In this document: positions 1 to 12,900 of the stretch, piece after piece | Position numbering within the stretch: position 1 is the first letter of the stretch | How the letters are laid out: every line of letters starts with the position of its first letter | Assembly (NCBI GenBank): GCA_030142905.1 | Contig: JASJOG010000022.1 | Location: 922,001-986,000, forward strand | From: Heliopora coerulea | Taxonomy: Eukaryota > Cnidaria > Anthozoa > Scleralcyonacea > Helioporidae | Direction of reading: 5' to 3' | Length of the DNA: 64,000 nt | Position numbers and translations under genes: made by a program | The notes under the pieces: generated by a model | What the model was told of the DNA's origin: nothing | The model's input: the letters and a program-made list of their open reading frames with translations, nothing else | Database searches by the model: none

Positions 1-600
1 TGCCGACACTGTTCCTGGCTATTGATTTTCTGGGCGGAAAGCGCAGTCGCAATATAAAGATAAGAGCCCAGCTCAGAATTCTTAAATGTATCACCATAGT
101 AAAGCAGGCAAGTAGAAAAGTTTTAAAACATGTTAATTAACGTTTCGTTACGGCGTGTAACATCTTCAGAGTATAGATTTACAAAGGTGAGAAAAAAACA
201 AACTATATATATGGATCTATAATTACATACTGGAATAATTAGACAGCTAACCAATAGAAAACTAGGTGACCTGACAAGAAGTGACAGTTATACGGAAGAG
301 GAAAGTATTAGAATGGAGAAAGAGGTATAGAAGAGGTATTTTTGTTAAGAGACGGTTTGTATCTAGAAATAAGTAAACTCTCACGAATGAGGGGTTCAAG
401 GTTAGAGGAACACCGGCATGAAGAAATGATGGAAAAATCGTTGGGAGAAATGGCGTGATTAGTTTGGCGAGTATGAGCCTGGATACTAGAAGTAGGAAAC
501 AAAGTGGTTGCTCGTTTCTTACCCGTCAAAGGCGAAACTCCCATGTGTTCCGAGATTCGCGTATGTAAGTGGCGCCGTGTTTGGCCCAAATACAATGACT
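1..600 (-). mobile_element. Penelope-like element 3' fragment with GIY-YIG endonuclease
   Basis: The minus strand from 595 to 308 encodes the C-terminal half of a GIY-YIG-type endonuclease (YLGQTRRHLHTRISEH, then a tail ending in a run like LLISRYKPSLN), the usual C-terminal domain of Penelope-like elements, which use it with a reverse transcriptase to insert. The reverse transcriptase is missing, so the copy is 5'-truncated. The sequence downstream of the stop (300 down to 1) is clearly related to 44990-45300, which lies downstream of another endonuclease fragment of the same family. A hammerhead-like motif sits at 141-169. The protein also resembles the fragment at 28760-29146. This is a dead copy inside the upstream part of the deacetylase gene. 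Confidence 0.8.
141..169 (-). ncRNA. Hammerhead-ribozyme-like motif in PLE end
   Basis: On the minus strand: CTGAAGA, one unpaired T, stem GTTAC / loop ACGCC / stem GTAAC, then GAAAC. CTGANGA and GAAA around a stem are the hammerhead core boxes, and PLEs are known to carry hammerhead motifs in their terminal repeats. The related copy at 45127-45154 changes one stem pair from A-T to G-C on both sides, which supports a real RNA stem. The extra base before the stem departs from the canonical fold, so catalysis is uncertain. Confidence 0.5.
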
Positions 601-995
601 CACAGCATTGCTTCTGTTACTACATTTGTTCTTGTTTCTGTTCCTGCGAGCAACTGTTATCATTTTTTGATGAGGAGCCATCATAGCCCCGAAATGAAAT
701 GTCCTAATTGCGCTATTGCTGTTCATGCTCCTGCTGTTACTTTTTTTTTTCTGGTACTGGTACTGTTGCCGTTGCTATCTCTGAAAAGGTTATGGTTACG
801 GTTACTGTACTAGTGGTTTTGGCAGTTGGTCTGGGCGTGAGTATTGATGTTGCAATAGATATCACTTTTGCTGATAATTTTCAATTATACAGATTCTGGT
901 CAGCTTCATTACATCACTCAGGAGTTTCTGATATCCAATTCTTCAGGCTGCTCTCGTATTCAAACTAGAAAGTTCTTGTTTTTATCTTCTTATAG

Positions 996-3900
996 TCTCA
1001 GAATGGCGTCGCGATTGTAAGGTAAACAGTAACATATTAGACGTAAAATATATTTTGGTGTATATGCTGCCCGTCGTAGCGTGTCAATGACTTATAACCT
1101 AATTTTTCAATTCTTTTGCATAGAAATAGAGACATTCGAGTTTCATTTTAAAACGTGTGCTGCTTTCTCTCTAGACCGCCCGGTCATCACGCTGAACGTG
1201 ATTTTTGCATGGGATATAGCTACTTTAACAACGTTGCCATTGCTGCTAAGATGGCCCAAAAGAAATGGAATGCAAAACGGTACGTACTCAATTGACCAAA
1301 CCAGGAAATGGCAATGTGAATTACTCGTTGTGCATCAACGTTATTCTTTATATTTTCAAACCATTCTCTTTAGTCTGGTGTCTTCAGCTTTCTGTAGAGC
1401 AGCCATTTACGATTGTCACTAGATTTGTCAGCCAATCAAAGTAATGTTAGTTGCATGTTGGTCGACGGTTCTTCCATAGCTACAGCCAAACGGAAACTAA
1501 ATATCAAAGCATGTTCCTCATTTGAATTGTTAAAATTTCAGCAGATTACTAGGGTAAATTGTGTCACATGTGTTTTGTGTAGCTAACGAGGATGATCAAA
1601 TATCCTAATTCCAGAAATTAATTCCTCTTTTCGTAGAGTATTGATAGTTGACTGGGATATTCACCATGGCAATGGAACCCAGCACTTGTTCGAATCAGAT
1701 CCCAGGTATCCCATGGTATTTACTATACGTGTGAACTTACTCATTATGAACACGTGCTTACTCTGTCCAGAGAGTTCAACAGTTTTTTTATCACTGATAT
1801 ACCACTATACTGTATAATGATATTTATGATAAAAGAACCTTAATGGCTGAGAAAAGTCCAATTTCAAGGCAACACAGTGCAGAACATATTGCACTGGATT
1901 ACTTTTTTTCGGCTGTGAATTATCTTTTTATAACACTTTATTACTTTTTTCATGTATATTATGAATAGGTAATGCCATGGCTTGTCGTGTAATTTGGAAA
2001 GACACATCCTCTAAGGTTTTTGAAGACCTCAGATAGCACTCGTTTTTAAGACTCGTGCTATTTTGATATGTGCGTGTCCAAATAGCACTAGAATCCATTC
2101 TATTACTTGAACTAAAAGAACAAGATATGGTTAACAAATATTTGACATTTGTATTCGATCTCATGAAATGGACTTTATAGTTGGTTAATGAAAATTTCGA
2201 GCGTGAGAATAATAAATTTTAATACCCAACCCGGCCCAATTGCAAAAAATTCAATTCTTAAACCTTCGGTTAGCAGTCGAACCCGCGACACTGCGAATCT
2301 AGTGCAGTGCTCTACCAACTGAGCAGTCAAGACCGTTCCGAAGTTATCGTCACAAGTTCTGTTAGTACTGTATCCAAGTTATAATGTCGGTAGACCATCA
2401 GACACTTAACTAAATGTAAACTGTATTTTTTTGTGATCGAGTGTAAATCCTAAACATTTGTTGAATATGCCTTTCAGTTAAGCAGCATTATCTCTTATGC
2501 AAGTACAGAGCTCGTGGCCAAGCTCTCGGCAGCAGCCTTCGAAGCATAGTAGGCAGAGCACTGCACTAGATTCGCAGGGCTACAGGTTTGCTTCCCAGCA
2601 AGAGATTCAAGAATTGTATTTTTAGCAACTAGGCACAGTTCCATGGGTATTTAAATATATCATTCTAACTTTTCAAAATTTACTTAGCCAATTATAAATT
2701 AGATTTCATTTAATCAAGTGTAAATGTCAAACAATCATTGAATATCCCGTTCACTTAACCGGCCTAATCATCATATAAGTACAGAACTCGTGGGCAAACT
2801 CTCGACGAGAGCGCTGCGCTAGCAGTGGCGGAGCCAAGGGTTTACCGGATGGGCGACTTCCCCACCGGTACAAGTCAAAAAGGGAAAATTGTGGGGGGAA
2901 ATGAGGAAAGGAAGAAAAAAGAAAGAAAAACAGAAAATAAATGTAAATTGCAAATGGAAACGAAGGATGGGGTGAGGAATAAGAATGGAGAAAACACGAA
3001 AAAAGAAGAAGGAAAATAAAAAAGTAGGTCAGGAAGTCCGCTGTGCAATATGAATATCCTACCAATAAGGTCTGATTAACTAAATTAAAAAATCAGGCCT
3101 AAAATTTGTGGCAAACGTTGTGCAGAATTCGATAAGCCGTGACCTTCCCTGGATCCCACGAGGGGCATCAAGGCGGTCCCTTAGAACCAACTCTGTTTTA
3201 CTCGCGCTTCACGTTCGTAACTCATTCTGAGGAAATTTTTCTGATTTTGCCTACCCAGGAGTAAGAGGATGGTCACGCCCGTGTGCACTAGATTCGCGGG
3301 GTCCCTGTATGATTCTCAGCCAGAGGCCCAAGAGTTATATATTTGTGGGCACTGATCCAGTTTTGGTCTTAAGCTAGATCATTCTGACACTCGACTATTT
3401 CTCCTACCAACTGTACACCGGAGAAAGAGATACACTCCTGATTCAATTGAGGCTGTAGCTGGAGAAGAAAAACGGTAAATCCACGTGTGAAATGTTTGAT
3501 GTAGTATTTAAAGGCCGAAAATGAGGACTAGACCGGGTTTTCAAGTAAGAGGAGTTTGTTCTGGAACGAATTCCGAATACTTGAAAACCCGGTGTAGTCC
3601 TCATTGTCGGCCTTTAAATGACTTCTCAAAATCAATTAGTGTATTGGCACGGTCAATTAGTGTATTAGTAATGAATGAATGGATAACTAAACCGATTGCG
3701 TGAAATCATAATTTAAGTCCAAGGACTTGAACTATGATTTCCAGTCCAAGGAGTGGAAAAAACCGTTCAAGTCCTCTGCCCAGTATTTCCATGGTATTTC
3801 AAGTTTGCTCACGTCGTGCCATTTAACTCACCTTATTGATTGATATACTCATGAATTATTAGTGAACTTGAGAAGGGTGTAGCAAATTCAAATTTTTTTG

Positions 3901-6900
3901 AACACCTAACTAACAGAAAACAGTCGAACTTCAAGGAGCAGTGACAGGAGAAATTACGTGACAGAAGTCCACCAAAAAACCAAACGCAAAACTGACGGGA
4001 GGTTGGCTGAGTGGATCATTTACATCACCATAAACTGACGCCATCGTTTGGGAACCCTCCTGCATTCCTGGTGTATGTAGGACAGTAGTTTCACCCAATG
4101 AATGTGGTCATCTGACTGACTGGAATAAACCGGCGTTATATTAGAAAACTTTCAAGTTTAGTGCATATGAGCGAGAAGTGCGGTTAGGATTCTGGACGCT
4201 TTCACTTGTGCCAGTTGCCCTTACATCTAAATGACGGTCTACCTTTGACATAACAAACGGAAAACGTAAATGGTGAACGTTACGACCACTCTTCTCTAGA
4301 TTGAGAATGACAGCCGCTTAGGCCGTCGAAATGCCGGTCACCAGTGCCAATCTAGTTTTCTCCAGATTGCATTAACTTTTGCAATCACCTTTAACTAACT
4401 CCTACTGATTCTCCATGATATAAACCATTTTCCTTATATTGTATGTGAGGGAACTCGCTCAGCTGTCTCGTTACCACTCTGAAACTCTTCAAAAATCTTT
4501 GGATGCACCGGGGTTTTTCCTGAGAAACTTATGATCAGCTAGTTTTTCCTGCGAAACTTCTCATTTGCCGTTTTTTTTCCCTGATTATTTAAATTTGTCT
4601 TGTTTTCAGCGTACTTTACTTTTCAATTCATCGATATGACCACTTAAGTTTCTGGCCAGGAAAAAAGTATTCAAATTTCGATTTTGTTGGAAAAAAGGAA
4701 GGAGAAGGATTCAATATCAATGTTGCTTGGAATAAGGTACAGTGTAATGTTCAACAGCCGAGGCTACCCTTAAAAATGAGCGGCTACGTACTTGCACCCC
4801 ATGTCCAGCGTTTTCTCCAGGATGTAAAAAGGATACCCTACCTAAGATACACAAAATGACATTTTAGCCAAGTCAAAAGAAGATTTTCCGAGTCAAGGTC
4901 TGTTAAATGACCACTTTTATTGAAAGGATTGGTGGGAATCGGTTACTAACCGTCAGCAGGGTAGAGCGGCCCTCTAGGAGTCTACTTTGATTAATTCAAG
5001 GCATAGTGGTACACAAGCTTTCTCAACATTGGGTGTAGCTGGTGACTACTATAAAGTTACCTGGAGGAAACGCTGTGAGTCACAGTAGCTTCACTTAAAA
5101 CCAGTTATCGTTATCAGGACCCAGAGGTTAAAACCCCACCAGATTGTGAGATCTGAAAAGGCGATCTAAAAGATCAGTGTTTGTTCACACACACACACAC
5201 ACTCACACACTTACATAGGCATTTACGTGAACTATGTTACATTGCATTACTGTGAAGCAACTGAAGGTTTGTCTCTAACTTACTGAACATGAGAACGTAG
5301 TGTATCTTGTGGTAGTGGTCCATTTCATTTTCTTTTAAATCAAGCATTAAAAAGTTAAACCTTTTTATTAACATACTTATTTGTTCGGCATTCCTGTTAC
5401 ATGGTGGGCTTATTGCCTTCACCAGGCTAGACGGCGATGCCACAGATTGGTAATCGGAGGGTCTGCGATTAAAGGTCGTCCTTAGAGAAAACGCGAAAGT
5501 CATTTTGATTTAAAGATAGTCCTTTTTTAAAGTTATTTTAAAACTTTAAATATTCGTTTGCTCTCAGGGCAACTTTTTGTGCCCACTTTATGATGGCGGA
5601 GTCTTCCCGTGACCAGCCTTAGGATTAAGGGTTGTGATTAGAAATAGGATTAATATTAGGAGTAGGGTTGGAGTATGGGCTGGCGTTAGAGTCAGGATTT
5701 GAGTTAGGACTGGAGCTTGGGTTACGATAAGTGTCCACAAAATTGTTAGATAGTTATCTACTGTTACTTTCAGGCCAGCGAAATAACCCCTTCTTCGCCG
5801 AATGAAATCTGTCATAAGAATTACGACATTTTTTTGTACTTATAATTTCACTTTTACGGTCCGCCACCTTAAAGTAACATAAAAAATCACCCTGATCAGG
5901 ATTGAACCAGAGCTTCACCAGCTCGAAGTTAAGGATGGTAACCAATGCACTAGGCTAGAGCTGGCCATCACGCCATTGTGCTCTGGAACGATGACCAGTC
6001 ATAGTGTCATGGCAAACTGTCACGATGGCTAGTCCGAATCTCCATTGCATCACTAAAATGTTTCTCAGGGTTCCTGGTTATTTTCCCTGCTTATTCTCGT
6101 ATTTGATTTAGTGGTTTTCAATCCATTGGGCAGTTTCGATTTACCGAACATAATTTGAAATTGAGAACAATAAACACGAACTGTTAACATAACTTCATCT
6201 TAACTGGAATGCGGCTCATCGAGTTGATATGTTATCTCACCTTGATATCTATATCTCTTGTTATATTATCTCTCCTTGATATCTCTTTAAATGTAGAAAC
6301 ACATGAATGACGCGGACTATATCGCAGTATTTCAGCGAGTTTTACTTCCAGTGGCGTATGAGGTGACAAATAGTATTATTTAGTTGAGCTATTTAAATGA
6401 TATATGATGTTTGTTTCATAGAAAAACATAGTAATTGAATTTTAAGTTTCATTCATAAAGTTGCAACTTTCGTGTATAACTTTCGACTTCGGTTTTACTT
6501 CTTGGTTTCCTTGGTGCCTCTGTTTACCAGTTTTGAAAATTTCTCACTTCTTCAAACAAAACTTTTCATGAATAGGAAACATGGTTGTGCCTAACACCGT
6601 CTTGGAAAACTTGACAAACAATTCGCCTTAACTGCATTACGTTTTAATCGGCCAATTGATTATGTACTGTAGATTTTTCTTCTCCGGATGGATACGGGCC
6701 GAAATCCCTTAATTTATTCTCTAGGAAGTTAACTTAAGCAAAACTGAAACATTCTTCATGAACGGATTTATTGCAACTGTGCTCATCGAAATCTTAGTTA
6801 TTCATTTTTATTCAATCATTCTCTGTGAAAGTGTTGCGAGAGGTGTTTGGCTCATCGACAATTGCGACTCCCACTAAATTGTAGTTGCCTGTGCGTTACT

Positions 6901-9900
6901 ATTCATACTATGATTTTTTACTTCAGGTTAGTTAAACAATTACATGTTTCTTTGTTTTGTTTTGACATTTTTAAAATGGGCGGACCCAAACGACAAAAGG
7001 TGTATGAGCACATAATACACATGATGGAATAATCACGTTGCCTTTGAAAAACACTAATCTAAAACTGAGGAAATTGATGAAACCAAGGAAAAAGATGAAA
7101 ATTCAGGATATTGCCGCCTCCTGGCAATTAGATGGGTGAACGATACTCGCATGTAACAAATTTTACGAGAATATCTATGAGGGAAGATCAATTATACAAC
7201 AACTAATATTTTCTTGATGACAGAATTGCTCATTTAGTCATGGCAGGACATAGAAAACTTGGGTGTAGAGTTTTGGAGCTGGTAAATTAGGGAGCAATTG
7301 TAGGCAACCGTTCACCAAAGAAGAAAGTTTGCTGCGTGTACGCTGTAGGTTTATGCGAATTTTTTGGCTTCAAAAATAGCACTTGAGCGAAAACTTAAGG
7401 TTTCACATGGCATTATTCAAATCGAATATCCTATCTTACCACTATACGAAGCAACTGTAAGAGAAATGGAAACAGGTAATGGCCATTACTTACAAGAGAC
7501 CAGGCTGTGGACAGTGGTCCTTCTTTGAAACAGAAAAATTACATAAATTAAGAGTGATGCTTGGGCACTGTTTACCAAAAATTTGGTCTACTGCTGAAAC
7601 TGAAAACAGAAATTGCTGTTTCCGGAGAAGTCCTTCATCAGAGAGTAAATCGTGCATAAATTTAACCGATAATTGTTTCAGTCACTTGTACGTTTCGCTC
7701 TTTGACGATGAGCCTTCTCGGGAAACATTAGTATTTATATTTTGAGTTTGGGTAGTTTTACCAACCTTTTAGCTTTTTCGAAACTTTTTTTATCTGCCAA
7801 GGAAACGAGGCTAAGTCCCAAACATTTGATGTAAAAATTAATTTATTTGTTTTCATTTAAATAAAAATCGGTTTTCTGTGAAAGGTTTTGCACGAGTCCA
7901 CGTTTCGAAGGGCAAAAAAAAAAAGTGTTGGAAAAACGAGTGTCGCTGCATATGTCGAACTCAAACATAGCAAACGGCTTTATCGATAGTCTGGAGTTCC
8001 GTTGAACATTATAGAAGACGAACTTCAGAGGCTACAAAATACAGCGTTTCGTATGATAATCCGAGAAGATAGACTGGGTTCTTGAGTTTAGAAAAAAGGA
8101 GAATGCAACATCTGTCTACTTTGATGTTTAAGGTTAAAAACAATGACCCTATCCAGTGTGTCAAATATTTTCACTTACACAAGTGAAGTTCATGATCACC
8201 ACATAAGGTGGCAGAAGTATCGTTAGTCATTACCAGAACCAAAAACAAAAATTCATTTGCCTACAGAGTACCAGATGTTTGGAATCGCCTCCCAACTGAA
8301 ATAAAATCACTGACTGGTTAATCGCTATTTAAATCAAAAGTTAAGCAAATATACTTCTACTAAATCAAAATAGTTCTATGTATGTCCTTGGCTTTTTGAG
8401 ATCGTATGACTTTATTTATATGAGTTTCTTTAGATTCAGAAAAGTGCATGTAGTAATTTTGTCAATAGAGTGGCCCGGTGGATTGGAAGGTCACCTGATT
8501 AGCTGGTGAAATTGTACCGTGTGTATATAAAATATACAAAGTCAACTTTAACAACGTAAACTGAAGTCCAAACAGCGGTACTGTATACCATATCATCGGA
8601 AATTCCGACTCGATGTATAAGATTCATACAACTGTCATTATAACTACGAAAATCTTATTTCTTTCCTAAGCCTATACTCACGATTTGCTGTTACAGCCGT
8701 GATACAACTACAAACCATATGTAACGACTGGAAATCATAGAAGTATCTGAGTGCCCTAGTGGTGTTTTATGCATTGTTAGCGGAAGTATGATATATCAAA
8801 ACGTGATACGGCAGTAAAATCGTTTTGCTGAGGTGTCGACATAACTTTGTGTTTGTTTTCCAAATTAGTTTAGCCCAGATATAGTACTTGTTTCTGCTGG
8901 GTTTGATTCTGCACTTGGAGATCCAAAGGTAATATATACAATAGTTTCCTTAACATTGTAGATTTTAAAGTCGCGCATAAAATAGATTTCTCAGTATACC
9001 AGTATACCACGATGATTAAGGCTACGTACGTATCCAACAACGTCTACTTTGTCTATTGGTACGAAACATTTAATTTTGTTCTTGATTTCTTTCATGGACT
9101 ATATCTCATAGTTCTCAATCATATGAAAGAATAATTATCTTGTGACTTTTACTCTTATAATTTTAAAAGTGATTGTTATTTGTCTCAGCTTTTAAATTTC
9201 TTATAAATTTCCTAAGTTGTGTTTTCCTAGAACAGCTTTGGGTTTAGGAGCCTGTCAGTCTAGTTTTAAGATATCTTGAAGGCTTAAACAATACTTTCTG
9301 TGTTTTTATCTTATCTTTCGCTGGTTTACCTCAGCCATAAATGAAATTTAGCAGTAGCATTCAACTAGAAAAGAAAAACAAGGAAAGGTGGTAAAATATC
9401 AAGATAGCCAACCAACTTCAAATCCTCTTCGTTTTACCAAACCCTGATACCGCTTAATCTTCAGAAACAATAAATGAAGCTACATTTACAAGCTTATAGC
9501 TTCTATAACTGTTTACATATACCCATTTGATACGGACTAGACCGTCTACGTTAGCCAAATTTAAACTTTGCATTTCGTTATATATTTATGATTCAGGGTC
9601 TTTGTGACGTTACACCGGAAGGATTTGCGCATTTGACGCACATGTTAATGAGCCTTGCTGATGGAAAAGTTATTCTTGTACTTGAGGTAACACAATGCTC
9701 TTTGTTTTGCACGATTTAACTGCTATTAAGTTCACTTCAATATTAAGTGTTGCGAGGAGGGAGGCTATAGATCTGGCAAAAGGTAAAATTAGCACTGCCT
9801 TGTTGACAGGTAATAATAAATTGACTCGCCCTGAAGCACATGGAGATACGAAAGAAAGAACGATTGAACGAACGATCGAACGAACAAATGACGAAGGAAC

Positions 9901-12900
9901 AAAAATGCGAACGAACAAACAAACGGATAAACGAACGCACGAGCACACGTACGGTTGGACTGAAGACTAAAGAAATGTACTCGCGTAAGTGAAGGAATAA
10001 TTGAGATAAACCTCCCTGCACCACGCAACAATCGAGATCTGCTTAGGGAAATGTTACTTCGGGAAGCTTAGGAGTGTGTTCTTTCCAGTGGTGGTACCAG
10101 GAATTCCCCGACGCAGGGGCTAACGTCCCCGACATTGGGGCTAAACCTGAGGGGCCGGGACCACGCCCCCTTTATAATTTCCTTATTTGAAGGTAGAAAA
10201 CATGTTATTTTCGCAAGAATAATCGCAACAACTTACTAGAAGCAGTTTAGTTTTAGTATAGACATGAAGAAGAGTTTATGATCTTTCTTGGTTAAATTTG
10301 TAACGAGTATTCATAGTTTGTCCAATATATAAAAGTGTTATCATCTGTGTAATTCCCCGACAAATTGTTAATTTTTCCCCGACAGAGTGGCTAAAGTTCC
10401 CCGACAGGGGGCTGTAGCCCTCTCTGGCTCCACCCCTGGTTCTTCACGGGGCTATTTTGACTGTTCTTATTCCAGAGTACAAATAAAAGATCACATTAAT
10501 AGTGATTGCTAAAAGTACAGATAATTAGATAATGAGTTATTCCGAAACCGTCATAAGTTTGACAATGGTAGTCTACACTTTGGTGAGCTACAGCTCACGT
10601 GGCTTCACTGTTTACCTTGCCAAATAGGTACATGTTCTGGGCTTTTATTAAAGTCCAGGAGAATCAATATCTCTTTGAACCAGAGTATTATGCTCTGTCG
10701 CTTTATAATTAGAATTTTTTTCCCTGAAAATGTGATAGTTCTTGACGAATAAAGATTGTTAGCACTCAATGTGCTGATGTCGATTCAGCCGTTCTGAAAT
10801 ATTTCGGTCGTTGAGCGTGCTATTTGGGCTATTCAATCGCTCTGGGCAGAATAGCCAGAATACTGTAATTAGTGTATTTTTAAACCGGAATAAGTACCAG
10901 AGGAACGCCATAACGCTTTACTCCGTGTATTCTTATTCCAAAATAGTTCCAAAAGAATGCGCCCTAGATCTGTGCAATTCGTGCGCTACCCGAGACACGA
11001 GTAACGTCAACGTTCGTAATTGGATATTATAAGTAATATTGTTGTTTTTACATGAAGGTGGCAATATTAACCACTTATTGGCCACGGTTTCCATTTGGCA
11101 GCTTATTAATTTCAGTCTGGCTAACCCCAGACGATTTTACTCATCAAAGGGGGACCTCCCCAAAAGCCCTCCGGTAAAGGGTTAAAAAGAGGACCTGGGA
11201 GTGAGATGTTGATGACCTGGTTGTAATGCACATGACTTTCATCTCGATGTATAGGGAAGGATTCCTTGCCGTCTTCGTTGTCCGTTCCATTTTTACCTTC
11301 GTCACTTTTACTAAGCATCCCAGGTCTTCATCGTGCCATCTTGTTTCCTTATGCCAGCAGGAGAATGATTAATAGCGAAGAATATCCAACCAAGACCTGT
11401 TACTAAAAAGAGAACTTTAAGTTGCTGGAATGGTCCCAGAACGGTGGAGTTATTCCATTCCTGTAAAGCAGTTCTTAGTTAAAATAGCAAAGGAGTATTT
11501 TCGTTAATTTGACATGTAACTAACTCTCGCAAAGCCCAGCGTTACTATACTGCATGAATACGAACTGCTTTGACATTTTGCGAAAATCTATTTCCCAACG
11601 GCAGCAACAGTATTTTCTTTTTGACAAATTTTGAGGGAATTGGGGTGTTTGTTCACCCTCTTATAGCTCTCATGAAAACTACAAATCTTTAACATTGACA
11701 ATTGTTCATCAATTTGCTGTTCTTTTTTTACATGTAGGGTGGATACAATTTAACTTCTGTAGCTGAGTCACTATGTTCCTGTGTAGCTACTTTACTTGGA
11801 GATCCTTGCCCAAAGTTGGAACCCTTGATAACGTCAGACAGGTAGTTTTATTAGTGGTTAGGCCATAATGTTTTCTGTGCTGGCATGACCCACTCTTCAA
11901 CAGTTGTTGACAAGAAATCTTGAACGATGGTGGACGAATTAGAGAAGTGCCCCAGAGGGGCTCTATTTCGCTCAGATTGTTTTGATTGGCGACAAATGCT
12001 GAACGATGTCGAATAGCAAATGTTGAACTGTTTGTCATGTGCTTTATACTTGTCGAATTACCGTACGGACCACAAAAATGTGCTAGGTATGTATTTGTTG
12101 CCTGACTATTATTGGACAACATGTTCCTTCAATTTAGAATATTCCTGATGTTTGCATGATTAAGTAAATAAATAGTCGAATTTAACATTCCTTTCTCGCA
12201 GAAACGTTCTAACCTGCCAGGATGTGGTTCTATGTATTTTGACTCGGTGAAAAAAAAAATAAACAATTTGTCGATCTGACACAGGATATTAATCAGAGAA
12301 GCACTCCTCGGAGTATCTGGCGCCTTCGCGTTTGTAGATACGAAGAATGGACTGAGAGAAAACGAACTTAACCGTCCAAATTGAACACTACCTAGGCGTT
12401 TCTCTTCTAATTCACTGACTTCTCGTCACAAAAGTGCACTAAAAGTCCGATCCATTAGTTCACCATATCATTTACTATGAATTTGCAAGACTCAAACCGT
12501 AAAGTAATACCAAACGTGCTGCGCTGGATTATGTCCCAGTGCGCACATAAATTTTGTCCCAGACATAACTTTTGTCCCAGTTATTTCCCTCTAATTTATT
12601 GTTATCTGTAAAGTATGTTTACGTGTTGGGTATCTATTATATTATAAACTTACATTCATCCAATTATTCATAAGTAATCAAGGGCCATTTGGAAGAATAC
12701 TTTTTTAAAGTAAAAATGTATAAATTACCCTTCTAAAATAAAGTTTATTATTATTATATATTATTTTGCTATAAATACTATTCTGCTGATGCGCATTACC
12801 TCCCTCTCTTTTAAATATGGCTTGGTTTGCTGAGTTTTTCGATGTGATTTGACATACAGTATTTACTGGTAAATAAGAAACGAACAAAATAAGAAACGTT

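Noticed and set aside
2751..3065. 104-codon Phe/Ser/Leu-rich minus ORF
   Set aside because: It covers the purine-rich inside of a hAT-like element; low complexity and no homology recognised.
9670..10031. Four overlapping ORFs of 80-93 codons
   Set aside because: They follow the GAAC repeat on both strands and lie in an HDAC intron just after a coding exon.
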